Below, piece by piece: positions 52,124-60,801 of a stretch of DNA of 64,000 bases. Source of the stretch: Rhizobium deserti (GTDB lineage: Bacteria; Pseudomonadota; Alphaproteobacteria; Rhizobiales; Rhizobiaceae). The number at the start of each line of letters is the position of its first letter. Positions within the stretch are counted from its first letter, which is position 1. The stretch spans positions 744,001-808,000 of the forward strand of contig NZ_SMTL01000002.1 of the NCBI RefSeq assembly GCF_004358025.1. The letters are read 5' to 3'. The notes below the pieces were generated by a model that saw only the letters and a program-made list of their open reading frames with translations, was not told the origin of the DNA and did not search any database. Both the position numbers and the translations under genes were made by a program.

Positions 52124-54543
52124 GACAAGCTTGCTCCTACCTTCATCCGCTTCAGCCTCAGGGCATTGCCGAGCACGAAGACACTCGACAAGGCCATGGC
52201 GCCGGCGCCGATCATCGGCGATAGCGAAAGGCCGAAGCCCGGATAAAGCATGCCGGCCGCCACCGGGATCAAGGCGACGTTGTAGCCGAAGGCCCAGAAC
52301 AGGTTCTGCCTGATATTGCGCATGGTGGCACGGCTGACGGCAATGGCCGAAACGACGCCGGTCAATTCTCCGCCGACCAGAACCACATCGGCGCTTTCGA
52401 TCGCTACATCGATGCCCGTGCCGATGGCAATGCCGACATCCGCTTCAGCCAATGCCGGTGCGTCATTGATGCCATCGCCGACAAAGGCGATCTTCCTGCC
52501 GCTCTTGTGAAAGTCCCGGATCGCCTGCAATTTTCCTTCCGGCAGCACTTCGGCCACCACATCGGCGATACCGACCTGGCTGGCGACCGCCTCTGCCGTG
52601 CGGCGATTGTCGCCCGTTACCATGGCGATCTGGATGCCCATCGCCCTCAGCACGCCGATCGCCTGCCGGCTGGAAGGTTTAAGGGGATCCGCCACGGCGA
52701 TCACCGCCGCCAGCCTGCCGTCGACGGCTGCGTATAACGGCGTCTTGCCTTCGTCGGCCAGCCGGCTTGCGGCTCCGGCAAAGACGTCGACCGAAAGGCC
52801 GAGCTTGTGCATGAAGCGCTCAGACCCCACAGCAAGCTTGCGGCCCTCCACCATGGCTTCGGTCCCGTAGCCGGTGACGGAGTCAAACGCTTCCGCCTTC
52901 GACACATCCAGCCCCCTCGCCTCTGCGGCCTTGACGATAGCTCGGGCTATCGGGTGCTCCGACTGCGCCTCGACGCTTGCGACCCATGCCAGCACATCCG
53001 TTTCGACAAAACCGTCCGCCACATGGAAATCGGTGAGTTCGGCCCGGCCCTGGGTCACGGTGCCGGTCTTGTCGACCACCACCAAATCGACATCGGACAG
53101 GCTCTGCAGGGCCGCCCCCTGCCGAAGCAGGACGCCAAGCTCGGCGGCGCGGCCGGCGCCGACGACAATCGAGACGGGAACCGCAAGCCCCATTGCGCAG
53201 GGGCAGGCAATAATCAGCACCGCCACCGCATTGACCAGCGCATGGCTGAGCCGCGGCTCTGGTCCAACCAGATACCAAACGCCAAAGGTTATGACGGCAA
53301 GCACGAGCACCGCCGGCACGAACCAAGCCGTGACCCGATCAACCAATGTCTGGATCGGCAGCTTTGCCCCCTGCGCCTGCTCCACCATGCGAATGATGCC
53401 GGCAAGCATGGTATCGCGGCCGACCTTTTCGGCGCGAAAACGAAAGGAGCCGGTGCCATTGATCGTGCCGCCGATAACAGTGGCCTCGGAACGCTTCTCG
53501 ACCGGCAGGGGCTCGCCGGAAATCATCGATTCGTCGACATGGGACTGGCCGTCGAGCAGCCTGCCATCGACCGGGATCCGTTCACCCGGGCGAATGACGA
53601 TAATATCGCCGGCCAAGACCTGCTCGATTGGCAGGTCGATCACCTTTCCATCGCGCTCCACCCGCGCCGTCTTTGCCTGCAGGCCGGCCAGTTTCTGGAT
53701 CGCCTCGCCGGTGCGTCCCGTGGCGCGGGCTTCCATGAGCCGCCCGAAGAGGACCAGCACAACGATGACCGAGGCCGCCTCGTAATACACGAAACGAGCC
53801 GTTTCCGGCAGGAGATGCGGCAAGAAGGTCGTCACCAGCGAATAGCCGTAGGAGGCGAGGACGCCGACCGCCACCAGGGAGTTCATTTCGGGGTGGCCAC
53901 GCAGCAGGGCCGGCAGGCCAGCCTTGAGGAAGCGCCGGCCGGGCCAGAAGATCACTGCCGTCGCCAGCAGAAAATAGAGATAATAGAGGTTCTGCGGCGC
54001 GACGCGCGCCATCAGCCAGTGGTGGAACGGCGCATAGACGTGGCCGGTCATTTCCAGCACCAGGAGCGGCAGGGTCAGCATAGCGGCAATAGCGAGATCG
54101 TGCTTCAGCACCCGTTCCTCGTCGGCATGGCTGTGCATATACGGGCTCTGATGGTTATGGGAGTGGGCGTCATCCACGGCATGCTGGCTGTGTAGCCAAC
54201 CGTTAGCGGCAGGCTCCGTGACCTCATCGGCCCGCGCATGATCATCAACCGGAGGGGCGGCAGAAGAGGTCATGCCGGCGTCGCGCAGCGCATTCTGCAT
54301 CGCACCTTGCGGGATCTCGTAGCCGAGCTTCCGGATAGTCTTTTCCAGAGCTTCCGGATCGAATTCCGTGCCGCTTTCCACGGTCAGCTTCTTTGTGGCG
54401 AAATTGACCGCGCTGCTTTTCACTCCAGCGAGCTTTGCAGCCCCCATTTCAACGCGGCGCACGCAGGAGGCGCAGGTCATGCCCTCAACGGGAATGGTCA
54501 GTTGGACCGTGTCCTCACCCGAAATTTTCAGCGTCTCGTTCAT
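52120..54543 (-). CDS. copA: Cu(I)-exporting P1B-type ATPase CopA
   Basis: The 807-residue protein pumps Cu(I) out of the cytoplasm. An N-terminal HMA domain has GMTCASC (Cys24, Cys27), followed by a His-rich linker ([16 protein letters not shown]). The ATPase core has the metal site ACPCAMG in TM6, the phosphorylation motif [11 protein letters not shown] motif SEHPIARAI and the hinge [11 protein letters not shown]. The last helix has GAMALSS as in CopA. The start at 54543 gives MNETLKIS; the longer frame reads into the promoter. It heads the copA-cueR-copZ unit. Confidence 0.95.
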   Translation of the reverse strand: MNETLKISGEDTVQLTIPVEGMTCASCVRRVEMGAAKLAGVKSSAVNFATKKLTVESGTEFDPEALEKTIRKLGYEIPQGAMQNALRDAGMTSSAAPPVDDHARADEVTEPAANGWLHSQHAVDDAHSHNHQSPYMHSHADEERVLKHDLAIAAMLTLPLLVLEMTGHVYAPFHHWLMARVAPQNLYYLYFLLATAVIFWPGRRFLKAGLPALLRGHPEMNSLVAVGVLASYGYSLVTTFLPHLLPETARFVYYEAASVIVVLVLFGRLMEARATGRTGEAIQKLAGLQAKTARVERDGKVIDLPIEQVLAGDIIVIRPGERIPVDGRLLDGQSHVDESMISGEPLPVEKRSEATVIGGTINGTGSFRFRAEKVGRDTMLAGIIRMVEQAQGAKLPIQTLVDRVTAWFVPAVLVLAVITFGVWYLVGPEPRLSHALVNAVAVLIIACPCAMGLAVPVSIVVGAGRAAELGVLLRQGAALQSLSDVDLVVVDKTGTVTQGRAELTDFHVADGFVETDVLAWVASVEAQSEHPIARAIVKAAEARGLDVSKAEAFDSVTGYGTEAMVEGRKLAVGSERFMHKLGLSVDVFAGAASRLADEGKTPLYAAVDGRLAAVIAVADPLKPSSRQAIGVLRAMGIQIAMVTGDNRRTAEAVASQVGIADVVAEVLPEGKLQAIRDFHKSGRKIAFVGDGINDAPALAEADVGIAIGTGIDVAIESADVVLVGGELTGVVSAIAVSRATMRNIRQNLFWAFGYNVALIPVAAGMLYPGFGLSLSPMIGAGAMALSSVFVLGNALRLKRMKVGASLS

Positions 54544-54566
54544 GGCAGGATCTCGCTTTCCCGCCT

Positions 54567-54597
54567 CATGTAGGGCTTCCCACCATGGGAAGGTCAA
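54567..54597 (-). promoter_or_regulatory. CueR-type promoter of copA
   Basis: On the minus strand a -35 TTGACC (54592-54597) and -10 TACATG (54567-54572) are separated by 19 bp, the long spacer typical of MerR-type promoters. Between them CTTCCC-ATGGT-GGGAAG forms the dyad seen in CueR boxes. It ends about 24 bp before the copA start. Confidence 0.88.
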
Positions 54598-54611
54598 GGG
54601 CACGAGCGAGT

Positions 54612-54882
54612 TTACCGATAGACTTCTCGGCGGTTTCCGATCCTGACGATCAGGATCCGGACCACGTCGTCCTGGATGTCAGCCACAATACGCCAGTCTC
54701 CGACGCGATATTTCCAAAAACTTTCCGAACACCGGCCCATGCAGCGCCTCGCCGAGCGATCGCGGATCGTCGAGCTTGCCAAGTCGCTCATGGAGAAATT
54801 TCAATACGCGCTTGGAATTCTCACTGCTCAGCCTGGAGAGATCGCGCTCCGCCTCCCGCTGCAGCTCAATCTTCCAGGCCAT
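54612..54882 (-). pseudogene. RelE-family toxin gene with a frameshift
   Basis: From the ATG at 54882 the frame reads MAWKIELQREAERDLSRLSS and a normal RelE N-terminal half up to LHGPVFGKF, then ends early at residue 67. In the next frame the family C-terminus continues: [18 protein letters not shown], then [16 protein letters not shown] and a stop at 54612. The frames meet at a run of five A on the plus strand (54716-54720; five T in the gene); with four, the frame would be whole. So the toxin is probably inactive, unless this is a sequencing error or ribosomal slippage. Confidence 0.85.
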
Positions 54883-55090
54883 ATTTTTTCATGACATCAG
54901 CAAGTGGGATCGTGTCGCTCTCGCCGCGTTGCAAGCTGTCGAGACGCTGCTCCGCCAGATAATAATCCTCAAGGTCGTCAAGATGGGCGAGTATCGCCTC
55001 GCGGGCATAGAAGCTCTTGCTCCGTCCCGTCAACTTAGCAAGATCGTCCAGGCGCTGTTCAATTTCCTGCGGCAAATTTAAAGCCAACAT
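54866..55090 (-). CDS. RelB-type antitoxin
   Basis: This 74-residue protein starts MLALNLPQEIEQRLDDLAKL and has TGRSKSFYAREAILAHLDDL, a ribbon-helix-helix domain of the RelB/DinJ type, with a toxin-binding tail (LADVMKKYGLED). GGAG lies nine bases before the ATG at 55090. It overlaps the frameshifted toxin by 17 bp. It is intact even though its partner appears broken. Confidence 0.88.
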   Translation of the reverse strand: MLALNLPQEIEQRLDDLAKLTGRSKSFYAREAILAHLDDLEDYYLAEQRLDSLQRGESDTIPLADVMKKYGLED

Positions 55091-55112
55091 TACCAAATCT
55101 CCGACGCCTTAA

Positions 55113-55142
55113 ACTATAGCACCAAGGCCCGCCCGCAGCCAA
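55113..55142 (-). promoter_or_regulatory. Probable promoter of the relB-relE pair
   Basis: On the minus strand TTGGCT (-35, 55137-55142) and TATAGT (-10, 55113-55118) are 18 bp apart, 23 bp ahead of the relB start. Confidence 0.5.
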
Positions 55143-55144
55143 GC

Positions 55145-55609
55145 CTAGCGCCGCACCTCGCCGACCCGCAGCGGCCAGTCGACCAGATAATCCTCGAAAT
55201 CCTCGACATCCACTTCCGTCTCGCTGACGGTGCGGCCCCGGGCCGAAATGCCCGCCTGGTGCACGGTCTCCGGACTGCCCGAGACCAGCGGATGCCACCA
55301 GTACAGGTCCACGCCATCGCGCACGAGACGGTAGCCGCAGGTCGGCGGCAGCCAGCCGATGTCGTTCACCTCGGCAGGCGTCAGCTGGATGCAGTCGGGC
55401 ACGATCGCCTGACGGTTGGGATAATCCGTGCAGCGACAGCTCGTACCATCGAGCAGCCGGCAGGCCACCGACGTAAAGACCACCTCGCCGCTGTCCCAGT
55501 CCTCGAGCTTGTTCAGGCAGCAGAGGCCGCAGCCGTCGCACAGGCTTTCCCATTCCGTCGGGCTCATCTCGTCGAGCCGCTTGGTCTTCCAGAAAGGTTC
55601 GTCGGTCAT
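55145..55609 (-). CDS. YcgN-family cysteine-cluster protein
   Basis: The 154-residue protein carries the cluster [15 protein letters not shown], then [26 protein letters not shown] and PTCGYRLV, and [14 protein letters not shown]. This is the conserved UPF0260/YcgN family, found across proteobacteria with no established function; the cysteines suggest zinc or an iron-sulfur cluster. It stands alone, 54 bp upstream of the relBE pair on the same strand. The start MTDEPFW is standard. Confidence 0.9.
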   Translation of the reverse strand: MTDEPFWKTKRLDEMSPTEWESLCDGCGLCCLNKLEDWDSGEVVFTSVACRLLDGTSCRCTDYPNRQAIVPDCIQLTPAEVNDIGWLPPTCGYRLVRDGVDLYWWHPLVSGSPETVHQAGISARGRTVSETEVDVEDFEDYLVDWPLRVGEVRR

Positions 55610-55774
55610 TATTCCGTATCACTTCTGCGGCACCTTGAAACCCATCGTCCAAGCCGCATTGTATCTCTCGCGATTTAGGGATCGCACTTCAACCATTTGT
55701 CAGCTAATGCTGAATAACGGTGGGATTCAGGCTCTTGATCCTTTCGCGGATCGGCGTCAACTATATCCCCACCA

Positions 55775-58075
55775 GTGGACAAAGGGAATTCAGCGTTGCA
55801 GGACGAGCCCCATCCATCCGACGACCGGCCTCCGGGGCGGCAGCGCCGGAAGCGCCACATCTTGCTGCGGGTCGATTCCTGGATCGATTCGACCATCTGG
55901 AACCTGGGTTTCCGGCTCGCCGAAATCTGGGAAGACATCACCATCTTCTTCCGCAGGTTCCGCGTCCGCGGCTGGAAAAGGCTGGGCTTCGAGATCGCCG
56001 GCGAAGCGATGACATTGGGCACGGCCGGTTTCGTCCTGCTTCTGGCGCTCGCCCTGCCTTCCTTTGAGGCAACCAAAGAAGATTGGCGCAATCGTGGCGA
56101 CTTCGCCGTCACCTTCCTGGATCGCTATGGCAATGTGATCGGCCACAGGGGCATCATCCACGAGGATTCGGTGCCGATCGATCAATTGCCGGACCATCTC
56201 ATCAAGGCCGTGCTGGCGACCGAAGACCGGCGCTTCTTCGACCATTTCGGCATCGATTTCCTCGGCCTGGTGCGCGCCATGAGCGAAAACGCCAAGGCCG
56301 GCGGCGTCGTCCAGGGCGGCTCGACGCTGACCCAGCAGCTCGCCAAGAACCTGTTCCTGTCCAACGAGCGGTCGATCGAACGCAAGATCAAGGAGGCCTT
56401 CCTCGCCGTCTGGCTGGAAGCCAACCTGTCGAAAAAGGAAATCCTGTCGCTTTATCTCGACCGCGCCTATATGGGCGGGGGCACGTTCGGGGCGGCGGCG
56501 GCGGCGCAATTCTATTTCGGCAAGAATATTTCTGAAGTGAACCTCGCCGAATCCGCCATGCTGGCCGGCCTATTCAAGGCGCCGGCGAAATATGCCCCGC
56601 ATGTCAACCTGCCGGCGGCCCGCGCGCGTGCCAATGAAGTGTTGACCAATCTGGTGCAAAGCAATCTGATGTCGGAAGGCCAGGTGATCGCCGCGCGCCG
56701 CAATCCGGCAACCGTGGTCGACCGCGCCGAGGTCAAGGCACCCGACTATTTCCTCGACTGGGCCTTTGACGAAGTGCAGCGGCTGGCATTGGCCGGCAAG
56801 TTCCGCGATCATTCCGTCGTAGTGCGCACCACGATCGACATGGGCCTGCAGCAGGCGGCGGAATCAGCCATGGAAACCAGCTTGCGGGAATATGGCGAAA
56901 CCTACAAGGTCAAGCAGGGATCGATCGTGATGATCGAGAACGGCGGCGGCGTGCGTGCCATGGTCGGCGGCCGGGACTATGGCGAAAGCCAGTTCAACCG
57001 TGCCACGAAGGCGCTGCGCCAGCCGGGCTCGTCCTTCAAGCTTTATACCTATGCCGCCGCCATGGAGCATGGCATGAAGCCGGAAACGACGATTTCCGAT
57101 GCGCCGATCACTTGGCGCGGCTGGTCGCCGCAGAATTATGCCCGCTCCTACAAGGGCAAGGTGACGCTGCTGTCCGCCATGGCCCAGTCGCTCAACACCG
57201 TGCCGGTGCGGCTTGCCAAGGATGTTCTGGGCACCGACGTGATCGTCAAGACCGCCAAGGCTTTCGGGGTCGAAACGCCGCTCAGGAGCGACAAGACAAT
57301 CCCGCTCGGCACATCGGAAGTGACCGTCATGGACCAGGCGACCGCCTATGCGGTCATGCCGGCGGGCGGGCTGCAGTCGCGCCGCCACGGCGTCGAACAG
57401 GTGCTCGGCTATGGCGGCGAGGTGCTTTACGATTTCAACCGCGACGAACTGCCGGCCAAGCGGGTGCTTTCGGAACAGGCGACGTCGTCGATGAACCGCA
57501 TCCTGACGCAGATCCCGGTGATCGGTACGGCCAAGAAGGCGGCGCTCGACCACGGCATCGTTACCGGCGGCAAGACCGGCACGTCGCAGAGCTACCGCGA
57601 TGCCTGGTTCATCGGCTTTACCGGCAATTACACGACCGCCGTCTGGTTCGGCAATGACGACTTCACGTCCATGGACAACATGACCGGCGGGGCGCTGCCG
57701 GCCATGACCTTCAAGCCGCTGATGGATTACGCCCATCAGGGGATCGAGCTGCGGGCCATTCCAGGGATCGAGAACCCGCTGCCGGGCGATCCCAAGACGG
57801 GTCCGAAAACGGCCCCCAAGACCGGCGACGTCGTCGCCCAGAAGAAGGAAGGCGGCGACAACCTAATTGCCGCACCGGTGCGGCCGCGTTCCCTGTCTGC
57901 CGAGTCGACGCGGCTTCTCAAGCAGGTGGCGGAAAAGCTTAAAAATGCCGGAGCGCTGCCGGTGCCCGCCCCGAAGATCGCTCAGGCGACCATTACGGAG
58001 GCCGACAGCCAAACTGTGAGCGCAGCCGAACCCAATGCAGTGGTCGTGCCGGTCAGAAACGAGGCGAGACGCTAA
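55775..58075 (+). CDS. PBP1A-type peptidoglycan glycosyltransferase/transpeptidase
   Basis: The product of about 760 residues builds and crosslinks cell wall. It has a cytoplasmic N-terminus, one membrane helix (MTLGTAGFVLLLALALP), a GT51 domain with catalytic Glu in ATEDRRFFDHFG and QGGSTLTQQLAKNL, and a transpeptidase domain with SSFK (RQPGSSFKLYTY), SLNT and KTGT. The C-terminal tail of about 90 residues is Pro/Lys-rich and lacks homology. The start may be GTG at 55775 or TTG at 55796, the latter with AAAGGG nine bases ahead. It follows a 165-bp intergenic space. Confidence 0.93.
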   Translation: MDKGNSALQDEPHPSDDRPPGRQRRKRHILLRVDSWIDSTIWNLGFRLAEIWEDITIFFRRFRVRGWKRLGFEIAGEAMTLGTAGFVLLLALALPSFEATKEDWRNRGDFAVTFLDRYGNVIGHRGIIHEDSVPIDQLPDHLIKAVLATEDRRFFDHFGIDFLGLVRAMSENAKAGGVVQGGSTLTQQLAKNLFLSNERSIERKIKEAFLAVWLEANLSKKEILSLYLDRAYMGGGTFGAAAAAQFYFGKNISEVNLAESAMLAGLFKAPAKYAPHVNLPAARARANEVLTNLVQSNLMSEGQVIAARRNPATVVDRAEVKAPDYFLDWAFDEVQRLALAGKFRDHSVVVRTTIDMGLQQAAESAMETSLREYGETYKVKQGSIVMIENGGGVRAMVGGRDYGESQFNRATKALRQPGSSFKLYTYAAAMEHGMKPETTISDAPITWRGWSPQNYARSYKGKVTLLSAMAQSLNTVPVRLAKDVLGTDVIVKTAKAFGVETPLRSDKTIPLGTSEVTVMDQATAYAVMPAGGLQSRRHGVEQVLGYGGEVLYDFNRDELPAKRVLSEQATSSMNRILTQIPVIGTAKKAALDHGIVTGGKTGTSQSYRDAWFIGFTGNYTTAVWFGNDDFTSMDNMTGGALPAMTFKPLMDYAHQGIELRAIPGIENPLPGDPKTGPKTAPKTGDVVAQKKEGGDNLIAAPVRPRSLSAESTRLLKQVAEKLKNAGALPVPAPKIAQATITEADSQTVSAAEPNAVVVPVRNEARR

Positions 58076-58096
58076 GGCGTCCCCCTGTCCGAAGGC

Positions 58097-58417
58097 TCAG
58101 GCGGCGCGCGGCTGGATCCGATCGAGTTCCTCGCCGAGCTCGCGACGGCGTTGGAGGAGATCGTAATCCGCCTGCAGCCCCAGGAAGAAGCCCTCGGACA
58201 GGTTGAAATAGCGGGCCAGCCGCAAGTCGGTATCTGCGGTGATGGCGCGTTTGCCCAGCACGATCTCGTTGATACGGCGCGGCGGCACGCTCAGCGCGCG
58301 TGCCAGGCCGTTCTGGGTCAGCCCCAGGGGACGGAGAAACTCCTCCATCAGGATCTCGCCTGGATGGGGGTTGGGGAGCCAGTCTGGCTCAGTCGTGATA
58401 GTCGACGATTTCGACAT
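58097..58417 (-). CDS. higA: HigA/VapI-type antitoxin
   Basis: This 106-residue XRE-family protein contains PHPGEILMEEFLRPLGLTQN, GLARALSVPPRRINEIVLGK and ADTDLRLARYFNLSEGFFLG, the signature of HigA. The start at 58417 lies inside the end of higB (29-bp overlap), so toxin precedes antitoxin, the reverse of most type II modules and normal for higBA. It is convergent with the PBP gene. Confidence 0.92.
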   Translation of the reverse strand: MSKSSTITTEPDWLPNPHPGEILMEEFLRPLGLTQNGLARALSVPPRRINEIVLGKRAITADTDLRLARYFNLSEGFFLGLQADYDLLQRRRELGEELDRIQPRAA

Positions 58418-58673
58418 GAGCGGGGCCTCCATCGGTCGAGATAAAACAAATACGCCACTGATCGTTTATGCGGATCGAGAGCTGCCCGCTCCGCCCTCCC
58501 TTCAGCGCTTCAAGCCGGTTCGCGGGCGGCACTCTGAGATCGGCGGGCGTGCGAGCCTGATTGAGCATTCTGAGCTTTCGCAGCGCCACGGGCTGAATAT
58601 CCGCCGGAAGCTTGCGGCTTCGCTGACCGGACCATATCCGCTCAGCCTCTCGATCGGCAAAACCTCTGATCAT
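58389..58673 (-). CDS. higB: HigB-type toxin
   Basis: The 94-residue toxin begins MIRGFADREAERIWSGQRSR and carries LPADIQPVALRKLRMLNQA, PPANRLEALKGGRSGQLSI and INDQWRICF, as in HigB/RelE-fold ribosome-dependent mRNA interferases. It is translationally coupled to higA. The promoter and a perfect dyad lie just upstream. Confidence 0.92.
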   Translation of the reverse strand: MIRGFADREAERIWSGQRSRKLPADIQPVALRKLRMLNQARTPADLRVPPANRLEALKGGRSGQLSIRINDQWRICFISTDGGPAHVEIVDYHD

Positions 58674-58678
58674 GTCTA

Positions 58679-58707
58679 ACTATAACGCCATCCGTTATAG
58701 CCAGCAA
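58679..58707 (-). promoter_or_regulatory. higBA promoter with palindromic operator
   Basis: On the minus strand TTGCTG (58702-58707) and TATAGT (58679-58684) are 17 bp apart. CTATAACG-CCATC-CGTTATAG (58680-58700) is a perfect 8-bp dyad covering spacer and -10, where HigA would bind. The -10 ends six bases from the higB start, implying a very short leader. Confidence 0.8.
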
Positions 58708-58798
58708 TGGGTTGCCAGTTTCCGTCCTGAGCCCGTTCCTTCTCGCGGGAATCAATGGTAATCGTCGCTATCTCTATTGCCGAAGGCCAAAGCCTACC

Positions 58799-59386
58799 GT
58801 GTTCCGTGTTCCCCTTCTCATCGCCATCGCCCTTGTGATCGCCTTTGGCGGCGGGATCTGGTCGACGCTTGCAGCCCTCAACGCCACGACCGGCTTCGGC
58901 GCCATCAAGCTCGGCGCCTGGGAGGCTTTTCCGGACGCCCAGACGGCGATTGCCGACCCTTACGCCAAATCGCACCGCGCCAATGCCGGAAGGCTGCTTT
59001 ATGCCAATGCGGAAGGGTTGGCCTTTACCGCAACGGTCGACGATACGGGTGAAAGGCTTTTCGGCAACTGCACCTATACGATCACCGGCCATACGCCGCC
59101 GGCCCGCTTCTGGACGCTGTTTGCCGCAGGTCCAGGCGCCCCGGCACCGTCGATCCAGTCGGACCTGCCGACGGCTGTCAACTCCCGCACCGTGCTTCAC
59201 GATGCCGATGGCGGTTTCCGGATCGGGCTTGGACGAAATGCGATTGCCGGGAACTGGCTGGCCGTCCCCGATGAGAGTACCTTCCGGCTGACGCTGACGC
59301 TTCTCGACACGCCGACCGCCGGCAGTTCGGGGCTGATCGATCTCTCGATGCCGAGCATCACGAAGACCGGATGCGGCAATGTCTAG
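58799..59386 (+). CDS. DUF1214 domain protein
   Basis: The 195-residue protein has an N-terminal membrane helix (VPLLIAIALVIAFGGGIW) and a secreted domain with LGAWEAFPDAQTAIADPYAK, RLFGNCTYTITGHTPPARFW and GNWLAVPDES, typical of the DUF1214 half of larger DUF1254-DUF1214 proteins. The start is probably the GTG at 58799 (MFRVPLLI); an upstream in-frame GTG or ATG is possible. The gene overlaps the DUF1254 gene, so the two halves are made as separate partners. Confidence 0.85.
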   Translation: MFRVPLLIAIALVIAFGGGIWSTLAALNATTGFGAIKLGAWEAFPDAQTAIADPYAKSHRANAGRLLYANAEGLAFTATVDDTGERLFGNCTYTITGHTPPARFWTLFAAGPGAPAPSIQSDLPTAVNSRTVLHDADGGFRIGLGRNAIAGNWLAVPDESTFRLTLTLLDTPTAGSSGLIDLSMPSITKTGCGNV

Positions 59387-59960
59387 ACGTTACGCGCTGC
59401 AGATCCTCATGGCCGTCGTCATCGGGCTGATCGGGGCAGCACTGCTGCATCTCGTGATCGTCCTTCTGCTGCCGCAGTTCAGCGAGCGCGACGCCTATAC
59501 GCGGGTTCTGGCCGAAGGGGAAATCCACCGCTTCTACCGGCTCGGGGAGACACCGGACCGAGCCGGCCTCGTCAAGGACGACCCCTTCGTGGAAGTGGCG
59601 GTCTGCGCCTTCGACCTCAGCGAAAGCCCGGTGAGGCTTTTAGGCGCCAGCGCCGGTGTGCCTTTCTGGTCGATCGGCGTCTATGACAGCTCATCCAATG
59701 AGGTTTTCAGCATCAATGACCGCACATCGGCGGGAGGCGCCCTGGACGTAGTGATCGCGACGCCGATGCAGCTGACCCTGATGCGCAAGAACCTGCCGGC
59801 ACCGATCGCCAAATCCATTCTCGTGGAAAGCGCGGCGGCACAGGGCTATGTCGTGCTTCGCGGCTTGGCGCCGCAGCGCAGCTTCGTGGAAGGCGTGTCG
59901 CAGTTTCTCGGTCAGTCGACCTGCACGCCATTCGAATGGCGATCCCGCAGCCGGTTCTGA
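59379..59960 (+). CDS. DUF1254 domain protein
   Basis: This 193-residue protein has an N-terminal helix (LQILMAVVIGLIGAALLHLVIVLL) and the short DUF1254 domain (VEVAVCAFDLSESPVRLLG, FWSIGVYDSSSNEVFSIND). The start overlaps the DUF1214 gene by 8 bp. In many bacteria these two domains are fused in one periplasmic protein; here they form a two-gene unit. The function is unknown. Confidence 0.85.
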   Translation: MSRRYALQILMAVVIGLIGAALLHLVIVLLLPQFSERDAYTRVLAEGEIHRFYRLGETPDRAGLVKDDPFVEVAVCAFDLSESPVRLLGASAGVPFWSIGVYDSSSNEVFSINDRTSAGGALDVVIATPMQLTLMRKNLPAPIAKSILVESAAAQGYVVLRGLAPQRSFVEGVSQFLGQSTCTPFEWRSRSRF

Positions 59961-59981
59961 CCTTCAGCACGACGACGACGC

Positions 59982-60152
59982 TTAGACCGCCTGGCTTTCC
60001 GGCTGACGATCCATGGGCTCGCCATAGCGTTCATAGCGCACGCCGGTGAAGAAAACGATCTCGCCGGTTTCCGCGGCTTTTTCACCCAGCCGCACCTGCG
60101 GCTTGCGGGAACGCTGATCGCGCCATTTATTCAAAACAACTATCTCTGCCAT
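59982..60152 (-). CDS. Small conserved rhizobial-type protein
   Basis: The 56-residue product reads MAEIVVLNKWRDQRSRKPQV, then a segment with KAAETGEIVFFTGVRYERYG and a polar end. GGAG lies seven bases before the ATG at 60152, a good start; the extra upstream codons are not needed. Soluble and basic, with no membrane helix. I do not know its function. Confidence 0.7.
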   Translation of the reverse strand: MAEIVVLNKWRDQRSRKPQVRLGEKAAETGEIVFFTGVRYERYGEPMDRQPESQAV

Positions 60153-60801
60153 GCTCGTCTCCGTTGAACGAATTCGAGACGGATGAAGACGGATCGATCT
60201 CACCCTGCCCTTTTCAAATGGGCTGGCGCGTCCCTCGGGCTCAAACCGGGGGCATTCGCGCTTTTCTCGTCAGCGCTTTCTTCGCAAAGCGCAGCGACAT
60301 TTCGCATTCACTACGGTACATTCGGACTGGTCGGGGCCGGATGGCTCAAACGCTGAACCATCCGGTACTGAACATCCGGCAGATACGCACCGGTTTACCT
60401 GGACAATTCAGCCAGAGCAGAGTTAACAATTCACTAATTCTAATATACAACTTGCCATTGATACTTGTTGGTATCCGTCCGCAAAACGCAGGGACGTTGA
60501 AGACTGTGCAGTCCACGCCGCTGCTCCGGCAGGTTGTAGTTTCTTAATGAAACACAGTGACCTGCAAGAAATCATCGGCGTGTCAAAACGCTTCGTTTTC
60601 ACCAAGCATTAACCTTCCAAGGGTTAGCATCCGGTTAAACCAAAAGCGACGTCGACGGTGTGAAGCGTAGCGCTTGCCAGCTGTCGTTTCGCTGCCGGGA
60701 GTTTCCCAGGTCGAGGTATGATGAAGGCATCGGTCGGCGTTCCGCCAATCCGGCTCCTTCCGGCATCCCAAACTTGTTTTGCGTATTGTGAGTTGTCCGT
60801 A
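60153..60801. other. Long noncoding stretch upstream of the DUF2336 gene
   Basis: About 650 bp hold no convincing gene. The middle (60415-60560) is AT-rich for this genome, with GTTAACAATTCACTAATTC and TAATATACAACTT, so promoters or a small RNA are possible. A CtrA-like site at 60624-60638 is listed separately. Open frames across it have poor amino-acid composition. Confidence 0.5.
60624..60638 (+). promoter_or_regulatory. Possible CtrA-type site upstream of the DUF2336 gene
   Basis: TTAG-N7-TTAA (spacer CATCCGG), followed by AC, resembles the CtrA consensus TTAA-N7-TTAA with one mismatch. It lies about 165 bp before the likely start. Chance is a real alternative. Confidence 0.3.

Noticed and set aside
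52807-54195. 462-codon plus-strand open frame opposite copA
   Set aside because: Antisense to CopA, with His/Arg/Gln-rich shadow composition and no recognisable domain.
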